The notes beneath the pieces were generated by a model that saw only the letters and a list, made by a program, of their open reading frames with translations, searched no databases and was not told the origin of the DNA. DNA of 64,000 bases from DATFWC01 sp963777755 (GTDB taxonomy: Bacteria; Pseudomonadota; Alphaproteobacteria; Rhizobiales; Xanthobacteraceae). Positions 1-8,608 of the stretch are shown here, in pieces. The position numbers and the translations under genes were made by a program. Each line of letters opens with the position of its first letter. Position 1 is the first letter of the stretch. The stretch is taken from assembly GCA_963777755.1 (NCBI GenBank), contig CAVZSC010000013.1, positions 38,350 to 102,349 on the forward strand, read 5' to 3'.

Positions 1-1609
1 GCAGCGGCGGCGCGCCCGGGTGCTGCCACGTCTTCGCTTCGCGGCAGGCCTCACGCAGGACCCACTCGTTGATCGGCACGATCAGGCCGTTTTCCTCCGC
101 GCGGGCGAGAAACTCGCCCGGCGCAACGATCCCGCGATCCGGCCGGCGCCAGCGCAGCAGCGCCTCGGCGCCGACCACCCGGCCCGACCTGATGTCGACC
201 TGCGGCTGATAGTAGAGCGTGAACTGCTGCTTCTCGATGGCCTCGCGCAGCGCGCTGTCGAGGGCGGCGGCCTCGAGCGCGCGAGTGTTCATGTCGCTGG
301 CATAAAACCGGTAGATGTTGCCGCCGTCGCTCTTGGCCCGATACATCGCCAGATCGGCGTTCTTGAGCAGCTGGTCGGCATCCGACCCGTCGCTCGGATG
401 CAGGGTGATCCCGATGCTGGCGGTGCAGGCGAGCCGTTCGCCGAAGAGAATCTGCGGGCCGGCGACCGCCTCGTTGATGCGATGCGCGAGCTCGGCTGCA
501 TCCTGCGTCCCGCTCACCCGGGTCTGCAGCACGGCGAACTCGTCGCCGCCGAGCCGCGCCACGGTGTCCCGCTCGCTGACGACGGAGCGCAGGCGTTGTG
601 CGGCGAGCTTGAGGAACTTGTCCCCGGCGGAATGGCCGAGCACGTCGTTGACCGCCTTGAACCCGTCGAGGTCGACGATATGCAGCGCAAACGAGCTGTC
701 GCCGCGGCGCGCGCGCGCGATTCCGCGGTTGAGGCGGTTGCGCAGCAGCGTGCGGTTGGGCAGGTCGGTCAGCGCGTCGTGATGCGCCATGTACAGGAGG
801 TGACTCTCGGCGCGCTTGCGATCGGTGATGTCGATCGCCGTGGTGAGGACCGCGACCACCGCGTTGCCCCGGTCGCGCAGCGGCGATTTGGTCGTGAGAA
901 AGACGTGCTTCGCGCCGGCCGAATCGACGATCTCCTCCTCGAAGGTCGGCAGCGGCGCATTGCTCTCGAACACCTTGCGGTCGAGCGCGCGGTGACGATC
1001 GAGCCGGTCGCGCGAGAGCGCATCCTCCCGCGACTCGCCGACCAGCGTCGGGTCGACCCGGGTGAGCGAAGCCTGATAGGCGTTCACGAAGATGAAATTC
1101 CCGTCGCGGTCGGTCGCGCTGACCATGGCGGGCACGGTGTCGATCACCTGGGCCAGCCGTTCGCTGGAATCGCGCAGCGCCTCCTCGCGCGAACGCTCGC
1201 TGTGCTCGAGCTTGCGCTCGAGCAGGAGCTGCTGCTTGCGCAGCTTCAGCAGATTGCGCGCGCGAGTGACGAATTCGTTATGGTCGACCGGGCTCTGGAG
1301 GAAATCCGTCGCACCCGCCTCCAGGGCACGCAGCCGGAAGCTGCGCTCCTCGTAGATCGTGATGACGATGACGGGGACCTCGGCCGCTGCGGGCAGCTCG
1401 CGGAAGCGCCGGATGAACTCCCCGCCGTCCATCTGCGGCATTTTGTAGTCGGTCACGACCAGGTCGGGGGTGTTGTCGCGCACCCACTCGAGCGCTGCCG
1501 CCGGATCGCCGAAGCTGCGGACCGTGAGGTCCGCATCGATCGACTGCGCGAGCCGCGAGAAGATTCGTCGATTCGTAAACTGGTCGTCGACGATCACGAG
1601 AAGCGGCAT
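1..1609 (-). CDS. Receiver-PAS-GGDEF-EAL cyclic-di-GMP signalling protein, C-terminus cut by window edge
   Basis: On the minus strand from ATG at 1609, with a GGAAGG Shine-Dalgarno just upstream, the frame stays open to the left edge. Residues 1-120 form a CheY-like receiver with acidic D8/D9 and phospho-acceptor D54 in VTDYKMP. A coiled linker and a PAS region follow (DGNFIFVNAYQ). Next is a diguanylate cyclase domain with an intact GGDEF motif encoded near 534-548, then the start of a phosphodiesterase domain with the EAL motif (EALLRWRR) near 150-170. The rest of EAL lies outside the window. It probably makes or degrades cyclic-di-GMP in response to a histidine kinase, which is not seen here. 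Oddity: the receiver's usual K-P motif reads Q-S-P (FLQSPVD), so the conserved lysine is absent. Net cyclase or phosphodiesterase activity cannot be judged. Confidence 0.9.
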   Translation of the reverse strand, partial: MPLLVIVDDQFTNRRIFSRLAQSIDADLTVRSFGDPAAALEWVRDNTPDLVVTDYKMPQMDGGEFIRRFRELPAAAEVPVIVITIYEERSFRLRALEAGATDFLQSPVDHNEFVTRARNLLKLRKQQLLLERKLEHSERSREEALRDSSERLAQVIDTVPAMVSATDRDGNFIFVNAYQASLTRVDPTLVGESREDALSRDRLDRHRALDRKVFESNAPLPTFEEEIVDSAGAKHVFLTTKSPLRDRGNAVVAVLTTAIDITDRKRAESHLLYMAHHDALTDLPNRTLLRNRLNRGIARARRGDSSFALHIVDLDGFKAVNDVLGHSAGDKFLKLAAQRLRSVVSERDTVARLGGDEFAVLQTRVSGTQDAAELAHRINEAVAGPQILFGERLACTASIGITLHPSDGSDADQLLKNADLAMYRAKSDGGNIYRFYASDMNTRALEAAALDSALREAIEKQQFTLYYQPQVDIRSGRVVGAEALLRWRRPDRGIVAPGEFLARAEENGLIVPINEWVLREACREAKTWQHPGAPPL

Positions 1610-1943
1610 GCGGCCTTCCCCCTCCTGGCGGCTCTGCCGACACGGGCGCCGCCCTTTCACGCTGGGCGGCTATCGTTCGATTGGGCAGGCCCCGTTCACA
1701 CCGCGATACCTATCGGGCGCGCCTCTAAGAATTTGCCGGGGAAATTACTGCAATTTTAGCAACCCATGCGGGCGGGCTGCGATCGGTGGCGAGGGTTAAT
1801 TTTTGCTTAGCAAAACCGGCGCCGTAGGCTGGGCAAAATCGCTGAAGTCTCAACGCGGGGACAACGGCGGCTGGCGGTCTTGCCCACCCGCCGAGACCGA
1901 ATGTCGCGCCCTGCCCTCGCCGCCTCAAGCGGCTCGCTACCGG
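1610..1943. other. Non-coding gap between the signalling gene and the ABC exporter
   Basis: No convincing gene is present. It holds the upstream region of the leftward signalling gene and the 3' side of the leftward exporter gene. A perfect 6-bp inverted repeat TTTTGC-TTA-GCAAAA lies at 1801-1815, and a smaller AT-rich one (AAATT...AATTT) near 1740-1755. The first could be a weak terminator or an operator; neither has a diagnostic T-run. Confidence 0.5.
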
Positions 1944-3707
1944 CTACGCAGCGTGCCGGGCGAGACGCGTCACCTCGCGGCGCACCAGCTCGCGATACAG
2001 TCCCGGATGCCGCATCAGGTGGTCGGGCGGGCCATCCTGACGAACCGCGCCGGCCTGCAGCACGACGATGCGGTCGAAATTGCGCAGGGTCGAGAGCCGA
2101 TGCGCGATGGCGATTACGGTGCGTCCGCGCATCAGACGATCGAGCGCGTCGCGGATCGCCTCCTCGGAGTCCGAGTCGAGCGCCGACGTGGCCTCATCGA
2201 GCAGCAGGATGGGCGCGTCGCGAAGGAAGGCGCGGGCGATCGCGATGCGTTGGCGCTGACCGCCCGACAGCTTCACGCCGCGGTCGCCGACGATGGTGTG
2301 GATGCCGTCCTGCAAGTCTTCGACGAAATCGTCGCAGCGCGCCGCCGCCATGGCCTCGAGAACCTCCGCGTCGGACGCCTCGACCCGCCCGTAGCGGACG
2401 TTCTCCAGGATCGAGCGATGGAACATCGAGATGTCCTGCGGGACGACTCCGATGAGCTCGCGCAGGCTCGCCTGCGTGACACGCGAAACGTCCTCGCTGT
2501 TGATGAGGATGCGTCCGGAATCCACGTCGTAGAACCGCTGCAGCAACGCGAACATGGTCGATTTTCCGGCACCCGACGGCCCGACCAGGCCGACGCGCTG
2601 CCCGCGCTGCAGGCGAAGGTTCAGATTGTCGAACACGCGCCGGGCGTCCGGATACGAGAAGCGGACGTTCTCGAACACGATGCTCGCGTCGGTACGCGCC
2701 AGCGGCCGCGCCTCGGGATGGTCGCGCAATCCGTGCGGCACCAGCAAGGTAGCGAGCGCTTCGGTGAAGCGGGCCATGTGCTGCGTCACATCGACCAGGG
2801 CGAGCGCGAGGTCGCGCGTCGCATGCAGGATGCCGAGGCCGAGCGTGGTCACCAGCACCACGTCGCCGGTGGTGGCGGCGCCGCGCTCCCACAGGACGAT
2901 GCCCCAGGCGAACAACACGATGGTCAGCACCAGCGTCACGACCGCGTGCACGCTCCTCACCATCTCGAGGTAGTACAGACTCCGCCGCCGCGTCGAAACT
3001 TCGCGCTCCACCGTTGCGGAGAACCGGCGATGCTCGCGACCGAGACCGCCGAACGCCCATACGACGGGGATGTTGCCGATGATGTCGATCATCTGCCCGT
3101 CGACGGCTGCGGCCTTGTCGGCAAACTGGTGATGGAACGGCCGGCCGGCGGCGGCGAGCTGGAACATGGCGAAAACCAGGAGACCGGCGACCACCACCAG
3201 GCCCGCCGCCATCGGCAGGCTCACCGTCGCCACCCAGGCGATCGAGACGAACGTCGCCACGCATGGCGGCAGGACGTTCCACATGAACATGTTCTCGATG
3301 GTGAAGACGGCGTTCGAGGTCGCGGTGATACGGCTCGTCAAGGTTCCGGGAAGCCGTTCGGCGAAATAGCTCGGCGCATGGCCGGTCAGATGACGGAACA
3401 GATCGCATCGCATGTCCCCGGCCACGCCGGGAAAGGTGTAGCTCCCAATCCAGCTCGCGACGCGCCACAACAGATTGTCGGAGACGATCAACGTCACCAG
3501 CAGCGCGAAGGCCGTCCAGGCGCCGGCGCTGGTCAATCCACTCGACAGCGTATCGACCAGAAACTTGACGCCATATTGCGTGCTGACCGCGCAACAGACC
3601 GCGGCCAGCACCGCGATCAGGATCGCGGCGTGGCAGACGGGGCGCCGGCGCACGTAATGAAGGAGAAAGGCGATCGGCCGATGGGCATAACGAGAGAAAT
3701 CGTCCAT
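1944..3707 (-). CDS. ABC exporter, fused permease-ATPase
   Basis: A half-transporter of 587 aa that should work as an inner-membrane homodimer exporting a lipid, glycan or drug-like substrate. The N-terminal half is a six-helix ABC type 1 domain. The C-terminal half is a complete nucleotide-binding domain with Walker A GPSGAGKS, signature LSGGQRQR, Walker B ILLLDEATSALD and H-loop AHRLST. I chose ATG 3707 (MDDFSRYAHRP) because a GGGGG ribosome site precedes it; an in-frame start at 3800 would add 31 arginine-rich residues unlike a normal N-terminus. Size and order match NdvA/MsbA-like exporters. A glycosyltransferase is divergently transcribed 195 bp away, which makes a glycan or glycolipid substrate attractive, but that is inference. 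Confidence 0.9.
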   Translation of the reverse strand: MDDFSRYAHRPIAFLLHYVRRRPVCHAAILIAVLAAVCCAVSTQYGVKFLVDTLSSGLTSAGAWTAFALLVTLIVSDNLLWRVASWIGSYTFPGVAGDMRCDLFRHLTGHAPSYFAERLPGTLTSRITATSNAVFTIENMFMWNVLPPCVATFVSIAWVATVSLPMAAGLVVVAGLLVFAMFQLAAAGRPFHHQFADKAAAVDGQMIDIIGNIPVVWAFGGLGREHRRFSATVEREVSTRRRSLYYLEMVRSVHAVVTLVLTIVLFAWGIVLWERGAATTGDVVLVTTLGLGILHATRDLALALVDVTQHMARFTEALATLLVPHGLRDHPEARPLARTDASIVFENVRFSYPDARRVFDNLNLRLQRGQRVGLVGPSGAGKSTMFALLQRFYDVDSGRILINSEDVSRVTQASLRELIGVVPQDISMFHRSILENVRYGRVEASDAEVLEAMAAARCDDFVEDLQDGIHTIVGDRGVKLSGGQRQRIAIARAFLRDAPILLLDEATSALDSDSEEAIRDALDRLMRGRTVIAIAHRLSTLRNFDRIVVLQAGAVRQDGPPDHLMRHPGLYRELVRREVTRLARHAA

Positions 3708-3901
3708 CGGGACCCCCTGGGAGTGGCAGGCCGGGTTGCGAATGCACCTGGTTCGCGCTCGCCCCGCCCGGCACAAGCGCGCTCTTATCAATGCCGACAC
3801 CCCGGTTGAGGTTTCAGCGGAACCTCCGCCGCCGCAGCTGGTTTAAGGGAGATCGGCCATTCCGTTTTTGCATACTGGTCGGCCCATTGAGAGGGGTTCT
3901 C

Positions 3902-4969
3902 ATGCGCATCGCCCAAATCGCGCCTTTGACGGAAGCAATCCCCCCGAAAAAGTATGGCGGCACCGAGCGGGTCATCCACTGGCTGACCGAGGAGCTGGTC
4001 GCGCTCGGCCACGAGGTGACGCTGTTTGCAAGCGGCGACTCGGCCACATCGGCCACGCTGCGGCCGATGTGGCCGCGCGCGCTGCGCCACGACGACGCGG
4101 TGCGCGATCCCAACGCGCTGCACATGAGCATGCTGGAGCAGGTCCGGCGGCAGGCCCCCGAATTCGACTTTCTGCACTTCCATCTCGACTACTACCCATT
4201 TTCGCTTTTTTCACGGCAGGCGACGCCGTTCGTGACCACGTTGCACGGGCGACTCGACCTCGCCGAGCATCAGACGGTGTTCTCGACCTTTGCCGACGTG
4301 CCGATCGTGTCCATCTCCGATTCGCAGCGCCGGCCGGTGCCGCATGCCTGCTGGGTGGCGACGGTTCCCCACGGCCTGCCGGAGCAGTTGCTCAGCCCCC
4401 GGCCGGCGACGCCGTCCTACCTGGCATTCCTTGGGCGCATCTCGCCGGAAAAGGCGGTCGACCGCGCAATCCGCATTGCCGAGCGCAGCGGAATCCCGCT
4501 CAAGATCGCCGCCAAGGTCGACAGGGTCGATCGCGACTACTTCGAACAGGAGATCCGTCCGCTGCTTGGCTCGCCGCATGTGGAGTTCATCGGCGAGATC
4601 GGCGATAGCGAGAAACCGGAATTCCTCAGCGGCGCCGTCGCGCTGCTGTCGCCGATCCAATGGCCCGAGCCGTTCGGCCTGGTGCAGATCGAGGCCATGG
4701 CCTGCGGAACGCCGGTGATCGGATTCAATCGCGGCGCGCTTCCCGAGATCATCGAGGAAGGCGTGACGGGATTCATCGTCGAGGATGAGACGAGCGCGAT
4801 CGGCGCCGTCTACCGGCTGGGCGATCTGTCGCGCCAGAGGATTCGCCAGCGCTTCGAGGCGCGCTTCACCGCCCGGCGTATGGCGCAGGACTACCTCAGC
4901 GTCTATCGCAACCTGATGCCCGCGACGGTGCGCCCGCGGCTGGTCACCGGCGTGCGATCCCGCGGGTGA
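3902..4969 (+). CDS. Glycosyltransferase family 4 protein
   Basis: A 355-aa GT-B fold enzyme that transfers a sugar from a nucleotide-sugar donor to an unknown acceptor in the cytoplasm. The N-terminus MRIAQIAPLTEAIPPKKYGG is typical of GT4 proteins, with the PPKKYGGTE glycine loop. The C-terminal half has the donor-binding region including LGRISPEKAVDRAI and the E-x7-E motif region EPFGLVQIEAMACGTPVIG. The start is ATG 3902, behind GAGAGG; an upstream in-frame ATG at 3791 would add 37 basic residues and is less likely. The gene is divergent from the ABC exporter and convergent with the MFS gene, with 15 bp between stops. Substrate cannot be read from sequence. Confidence 0.9.
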   Translation: MRIAQIAPLTEAIPPKKYGGTERVIHWLTEELVALGHEVTLFASGDSATSATLRPMWPRALRHDDAVRDPNALHMSMLEQVRRQAPEFDFLHFHLDYYPFSLFSRQATPFVTTLHGRLDLAEHQTVFSTFADVPIVSISDSQRRPVPHACWVATVPHGLPEQLLSPRPATPSYLAFLGRISPEKAVDRAIRIAERSGIPLKIAAKVDRVDRDYFEQEIRPLLGSPHVEFIGEIGDSEKPEFLSGAVALLSPIQWPEPFGLVQIEAMACGTPVIGFNRGALPEIIEEGVTGFIVEDETSAIGAVYRLGDLSRQRIRQRFEARFTARRMAQDYLSVYRNLMPATVRPRLVTGVRSRG

Positions 4970-4984
4970 TCGGGGCGCGCTGGC

Positions 4985-6315
4985 TCAGGCTGGGGCGAGC
5001 ACGCGCGCGCCGTGACGCTCGTCGGTAGCGGGCGGCTCCCCGCCGACGGGCCGCGTCTCGGGCATCAGCAGGCCAACCAGCGCGAAGCCGGCCAGCGCCA
5101 CGGCGCCCAGCGCGACGAACGTGACGCCACGGCCGGCGTGATCGACCATGAAGCCCGCCAGCAACGTGCTGAGCGAAGCGCCGATGCCCATGGCGCTCCC
5201 GACGATCCCGAGCGCCAGATTGAAGCGGCCGGTGCCGCGCGTGATGTCGGCGACGACCAGGGGAAACATCACGCCGAGCACGGCTGCGGATATGCCATCG
5301 AGCAGCTGGACGGCGACGACGAGATACGGGTTCGTCACCAGCGCGAACATGAGCGCGCGAAGCGCCAGGGCGAGGAAGGCGACGATCAGGAGCGGACGGC
5401 GTCCCCACAAATTGGCCCGACGTCCGACCCATGGCGAGCATAGCGCCACCACCAGCTGGGGCACGATCATGCAGGCGGCGATCGACAGCATCGCCCACTG
5501 GCCGGTGTTCGCCGCCATGACGCCACCCATCAACGGCAGCATGGCGGCATTGGAGAGATGGAACAGCACGATGCACGCGGCAAAAACGATCAGCGGACGG
5601 TTGCGCAGGAGATCGCCCAGCGAGACCGGCGGCGCGGCGCGTACGCAGGGCGCGAGCGCCCGCCCAGGCGCGCCCGGCTCCGCCCTGCCGAGGCGGATGC
5701 GCGTCAGCGCCAGCAGGGTCGGAGCGGTGAGCGCCGCCGTCACCAGGAACACCCATTGGTCGCTGAGAAAGTAGCCGGTCGCCCCCATCGCGGCGGCCGA
5801 GAGACCGGCCCCGAGGGAGGCAAAGCGGGCATTGCGGCCGATGCGCTCGCCCAGACCGGCGTGGCCGACCAGACGAAGGCTGATCGCGGCGACCGCCGGA
5901 CCAAGTACGCAGCTCGCCGATGCGTGCAGGACGCGCGAGGCGAGCACGACGGCGAATATCGGCCACAGCGCCAGCGCCAGCGCGCTGATCCCGATGCCCG
6001 CGACCGCGCCGGCGGCCGCCCAGCGGGGCGAGCGCAGCCAATCGAGCAGCGCCCCACCCGGCACTTGGCCGATCAGCGCAATCAGGCCGCCGACGGTGAG
6101 GATGAGGCCGATATCGGCCTGGGTCCATGCCGCTGCCGTCAGATAGACGGCGACGAACGGCCCGAAGCCGGTCTGCAGGTCGGCGATGAAGAAGACGAAC
6201 CAGTCGAGCGCGTACCGGCTGCGGCGCGATCTGACCGCAGCGGATTCAGTGGGCGCTGCCGCGCCGACCAGGGTGGCTCCGGCGTCGAGCGCGACGCGGC
6301 TCAGCGGACGGTCAT
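4985..6315 (-). CDS. MFS transporter, probably with a one-base deletion near its 5' end
   Basis: A 12-helix major facilitator. The coding frame is clean from 6304 down to 4985 but has no ATG, GTG or TTG ahead of the first helix (YALDWFVFF). The first in-frame GTG, at 6064, lies after two helices. An ATG at 6315 with AGGA just upstream reads M-T-V-R then stops. Restoring one C near 6304 (CGCTG to CGCCTG) joins it to the coding frame and gives 443 aa with a normal cytoplasmic N-terminus. Motifs include GxxxGRRPLL-type loop WGRRPLLIVAF and NPYLVVAVQLLDG. Family members export drugs or small metabolites; the substrate is unknown. The alternative is a shorter protein from GTG 6064. Confidence 0.75.
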
Positions 6316-6702
6316 CGTCCTGAAGGGCTAATGTGGACAGTCGTGTTCCCCTGCGGTCCCGCCAAACTCAGCGGTACCGATAATTCCGCTCGTGCATCGG
6401 CAAGAAGCGGGGTTCCCCTGGTCTGTGTTCTTCGACTCGACTGAACAGCGCCGCTCTCAACGCCTGAGGATCCCTCACGCACCTCAGGTGGTCGGCGGCG
6501 TTGGCCGCACTCAAAAAGGCAAAAGACGGCGGAATTGAGAAGCGATACGATGGTACCGGCGACGGCGTTGGGCCGGCAAGAGCGGTCCGCTGCTGAATCG
6601 AGGCTGAAACGAGCCGAATAGGGCAGCGAGGACGTGGCGCCAGGCGATTTTGCTCCGCATCGGGGCAATTTGCGCCGCTCTACACCTTAGTACGGGGTAA
6701 TC
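6316..6702. other. Gap upstream of the MFS gene
   Basis: I see no convincing gene, RNA or long repeat. One minus-strand reading frame of 118 codons (6312-6668) runs through it, but it has no recognisable family, no ribosome site and low-complexity composition. The region presumably carries the MFS promoter. Confidence 0.4.
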
Positions 6703-7254
6703 CTATCCGATCTTCACCCACCCGGCCGGCGGCTTCTTGCCCGGGTGGACGGTCCCGCATTGCGGACAGGTGCGCGCCTTCTGGTCGCGATAGAAGGCCT
6801 CGTAGAGCGGCGGCAGGTCGGTCACCAGGCTTTCCACCTTGAGCTCCACGCGATGAACCAGGGCGCGACATTCGAAGCAGTACCAGTCGAACGCATCGAG
6901 CTCGCCGGCCTGGCGCTTGGGCTCGACCACGAGGCCGATCGAGCCTTCCTGCGGCCGTTGCGGCGAGTGGCGCACATGCGGCGGCAGCAGGAACACGTCA
7001 CCCTCGCGGATCGGTACGTCATAGAACTGGCCGCCGTCCACCACCTTGAGCACCATGTTGCCCTTGAGTTGGTAGAAGAACTCCTCGACCGGGTCGTCGT
7101 GATAGTCGGTGCGCTCGTTCGGCCCGCCGACGACCTGCACGGTCATGTCGGCGTCCTCGAATACCCGCTGGTTGCCGACCGGCGGCTTGAGCAGATGCTG
7201 ATGCTCCTTGATCCAGTTGGCGAAGCTGAAGGCCTGCAGTCGTCCGCTGGTCAT
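6703..7254 (-). CDS. nbaC: 3-hydroxyanthranilate 3,4-dioxygenase
   Basis: A 183-aa cupin enzyme that opens 3-hydroxyanthranilate with O2 to 2-amino-3-carboxymuconate semialdehyde, in tryptophan (kynurenine) or 2-nitrobenzoate breakdown. Iron ligands are visible as H52, E58 and H96 (YHDDPVEEFF, PPHVRH). The C-terminal rubredoxin-like iron site of bacterial enzymes is present as C126/C129 and C163/C166. Start ATG 7254 follows GAGG. It lies 17 bp downstream of a DapA-family gene on the same strand, so the two are probably co-transcribed. The next pathway enzymes (decarboxylase, aminomuconate dehydrogenase) are not in the window. Confidence 0.95.
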   Translation of the reverse strand: MTSGRLQAFSFANWIKEHQHLLKPPVGNQRVFEDADMTVQVVGGPNERTDYHDDPVEEFFYQLKGNMVLKVVDGGQFYDVPIREGDVFLLPPHVRHSPQRPQEGSIGLVVEPKRQAGELDAFDWYCFECRALVHRVELKVESLVTDLPPLYEAFYRDQKARTCPQCGTVHPGKKPPAGWVKIG

Positions 7255-7271
7255 CGTTGCCTCCTCGAGTT

Positions 7272-8255
7272 TCACGCCGCCGACGAACGCGGCGCGGTCG
7301 CATCGCCCCCCAGGCCGCAGGTCGCGAAGGCCTGCTGCGTCGCCTCCTTCTCGGCCGGCGTGAGCTCGAGCATCGGACGCCGCACCGCACCGCCGGCCTG
7401 GCCCAGCAGCTCCTGCCAGTATTTCGAGTGGGCGTGGAATTTTTCCAGCGGACGACTGCGGCGGAACGCTTCGCGCACCGGGTTGAGGCTGTCGCGCACC
7501 GCGCGGGCGCGCGCGACGTCGCCGCCGAACGCGAGATCGGTGTACTCGCGCATGCGGCGGTCGACCCTGGTCTGGAACAGGTAGGGCGGCGACGAGCAGA
7601 GGTAGAGCTGCCACCCGAGCTCGACGATGTTGTCGAACCACTCCTCTTCCGATGCAGTGCTGACCAGTATTCGGTCGCCGGCGAGGCGGGTGAGCCGCGC
7701 GTACATCTCGCGCGGGACGCTGTACTTGATGGCGACCACGGTCGGCAGCTCGGCGATGCGGGCGGCGAGCTCCGGGCCCATTAGGTAGCCGCTGTCGGGA
7801 TGGCTCCACAGCGCGATGCCGATGTCGACGCGCTCGCCGAGTGTGCGGTAGTACTCGTACAGCGTCTCGTCGCGTCCGCTGAGGAAATGCAGGACCGGCG
7901 CGTGCACCACGATGTAGTCCGCCCCGATGCGCTGGGCGTGCCGGGCGAGGTCGACGACCACGTCGAGGTTCTGGTCCGAGCACGACATGACGGTGCCGGC
8001 GCGGCCGCCGATCTCGTCGACCGCGATGTCGAACGTGCGCTTGCGCTCCTCCACCGACATCGAGAAGAACTCGCCCTGCTTGCCGCACACGAACACGCCG
8101 TCGATTCCAAGATCATCGACCCAGTGGCGCAAGTTGCGGCGAAAGCCGGCTTCGTCGATCGCAAGATCGGGCGAGAACGGCGTGAGCGCCGCCGCCCAGA
8201 TCCCCTTCATGTGCGCGCGCGAATAGCCCTTCGCATCGGATCGGGAATATTTCAT
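7272..8255 (-). CDS. Dihydrodipicolinate synthase (DapA/NAL) family aldolase
   Basis: A 327-aa TIM-barrel class I aldolase or hydratase. The Schiff-base lysine is K177 in VVAIKYS. The substrate loop GKQGEFFSMS corresponds to the G-T/S-T-G-E region, with G-E conserved. The catalytic tyrosine of true DapA (P-Y-Y) is not obvious; the equivalent strand reads VVHAPVLHFL, so lysine biosynthesis is unlikely. Start ATG 8255 follows GGGAGA. The next gene on the same strand is 3-hydroxyanthranilate dioxygenase, so this enzyme may act on an aromatic-derived oxo-acid such as a hydratase-aldolase substrate. That role is inferred only from position. Confidence 0.85.
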   Translation of the reverse strand: MKYSRSDAKGYSRAHMKGIWAAALTPFSPDLAIDEAGFRRNLRHWVDDLGIDGVFVCGKQGEFFSMSVEERKRTFDIAVDEIGGRAGTVMSCSDQNLDVVVDLARHAQRIGADYIVVHAPVLHFLSGRDETLYEYYRTLGERVDIGIALWSHPDSGYLMGPELAARIAELPTVVAIKYSVPREMYARLTRLAGDRILVSTASEEEWFDNIVELGWQLYLCSSPPYLFQTRVDRRMREYTDLAFGGDVARARAVRDSLNPVREAFRRSRPLEKFHAHSKYWQELLGQAGGAVRRPMLELTPAEKEATQQAFATCGLGGDATAPRSSAA

Positions 8256-8608
8256 GTCGTGTCTCCCTCGTCGCCGAGCCCCTCGCGCGTCCGGTCACAG
8301 CCGGGCCGGCAAACGCGTCGGCGCTGAACGCCTGGGTGAGGCGGTCGGTTCAACCTTAATCACATTCTCCGGCGCGTGAAACTTTCCCGCACCACGATCC
8401 ATTCTTGTGTTCGCGAGCCCGAATGCCGCGGGCCCCCAGAATGGGCGCGAATCCTGACAAACCTCGGAAGCGGGCCACGACTGTAGCCCCACGGCTACAC
8501 CGAAGGACAGACTGGGTACCTGCCACCCTTTAACCACACTTTCAGCTTGACCGCGTATTAGAGAATCCTGCGATAGATTACGCCGCCGCCGGGCTCGGGG
8601 AGAGTAAC
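8256..8608. other. Divergent intergenic region with a perfect 7-bp inverted repeat
   Basis: This 353-bp gap separates the leftward aldolase operon from the rightward transpeptidase and must hold both promoters. At 8482-8499 there is TGTAGCC-CCAC-GGCTACA, a perfect 7-bp inverted repeat that could be an operator or small hairpin. An 80-codon minus-strand frame at 8295-8537 has no recognisable features and I do not call it a gene. Confidence 0.5.

Noticed and set aside
1803..3809. A 668-codon plus-strand frame opposite the ABC exporter
   Set aside because: Antisense shadow of an exporter with all ABC motifs intact; no ribosome site and charged, low-complexity composition.
6312..6668. A 118-codon minus-strand frame upstream of the MFS gene
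   Set aside because: No ribosome site or family; its end overlaps the reconstructed MFS start.
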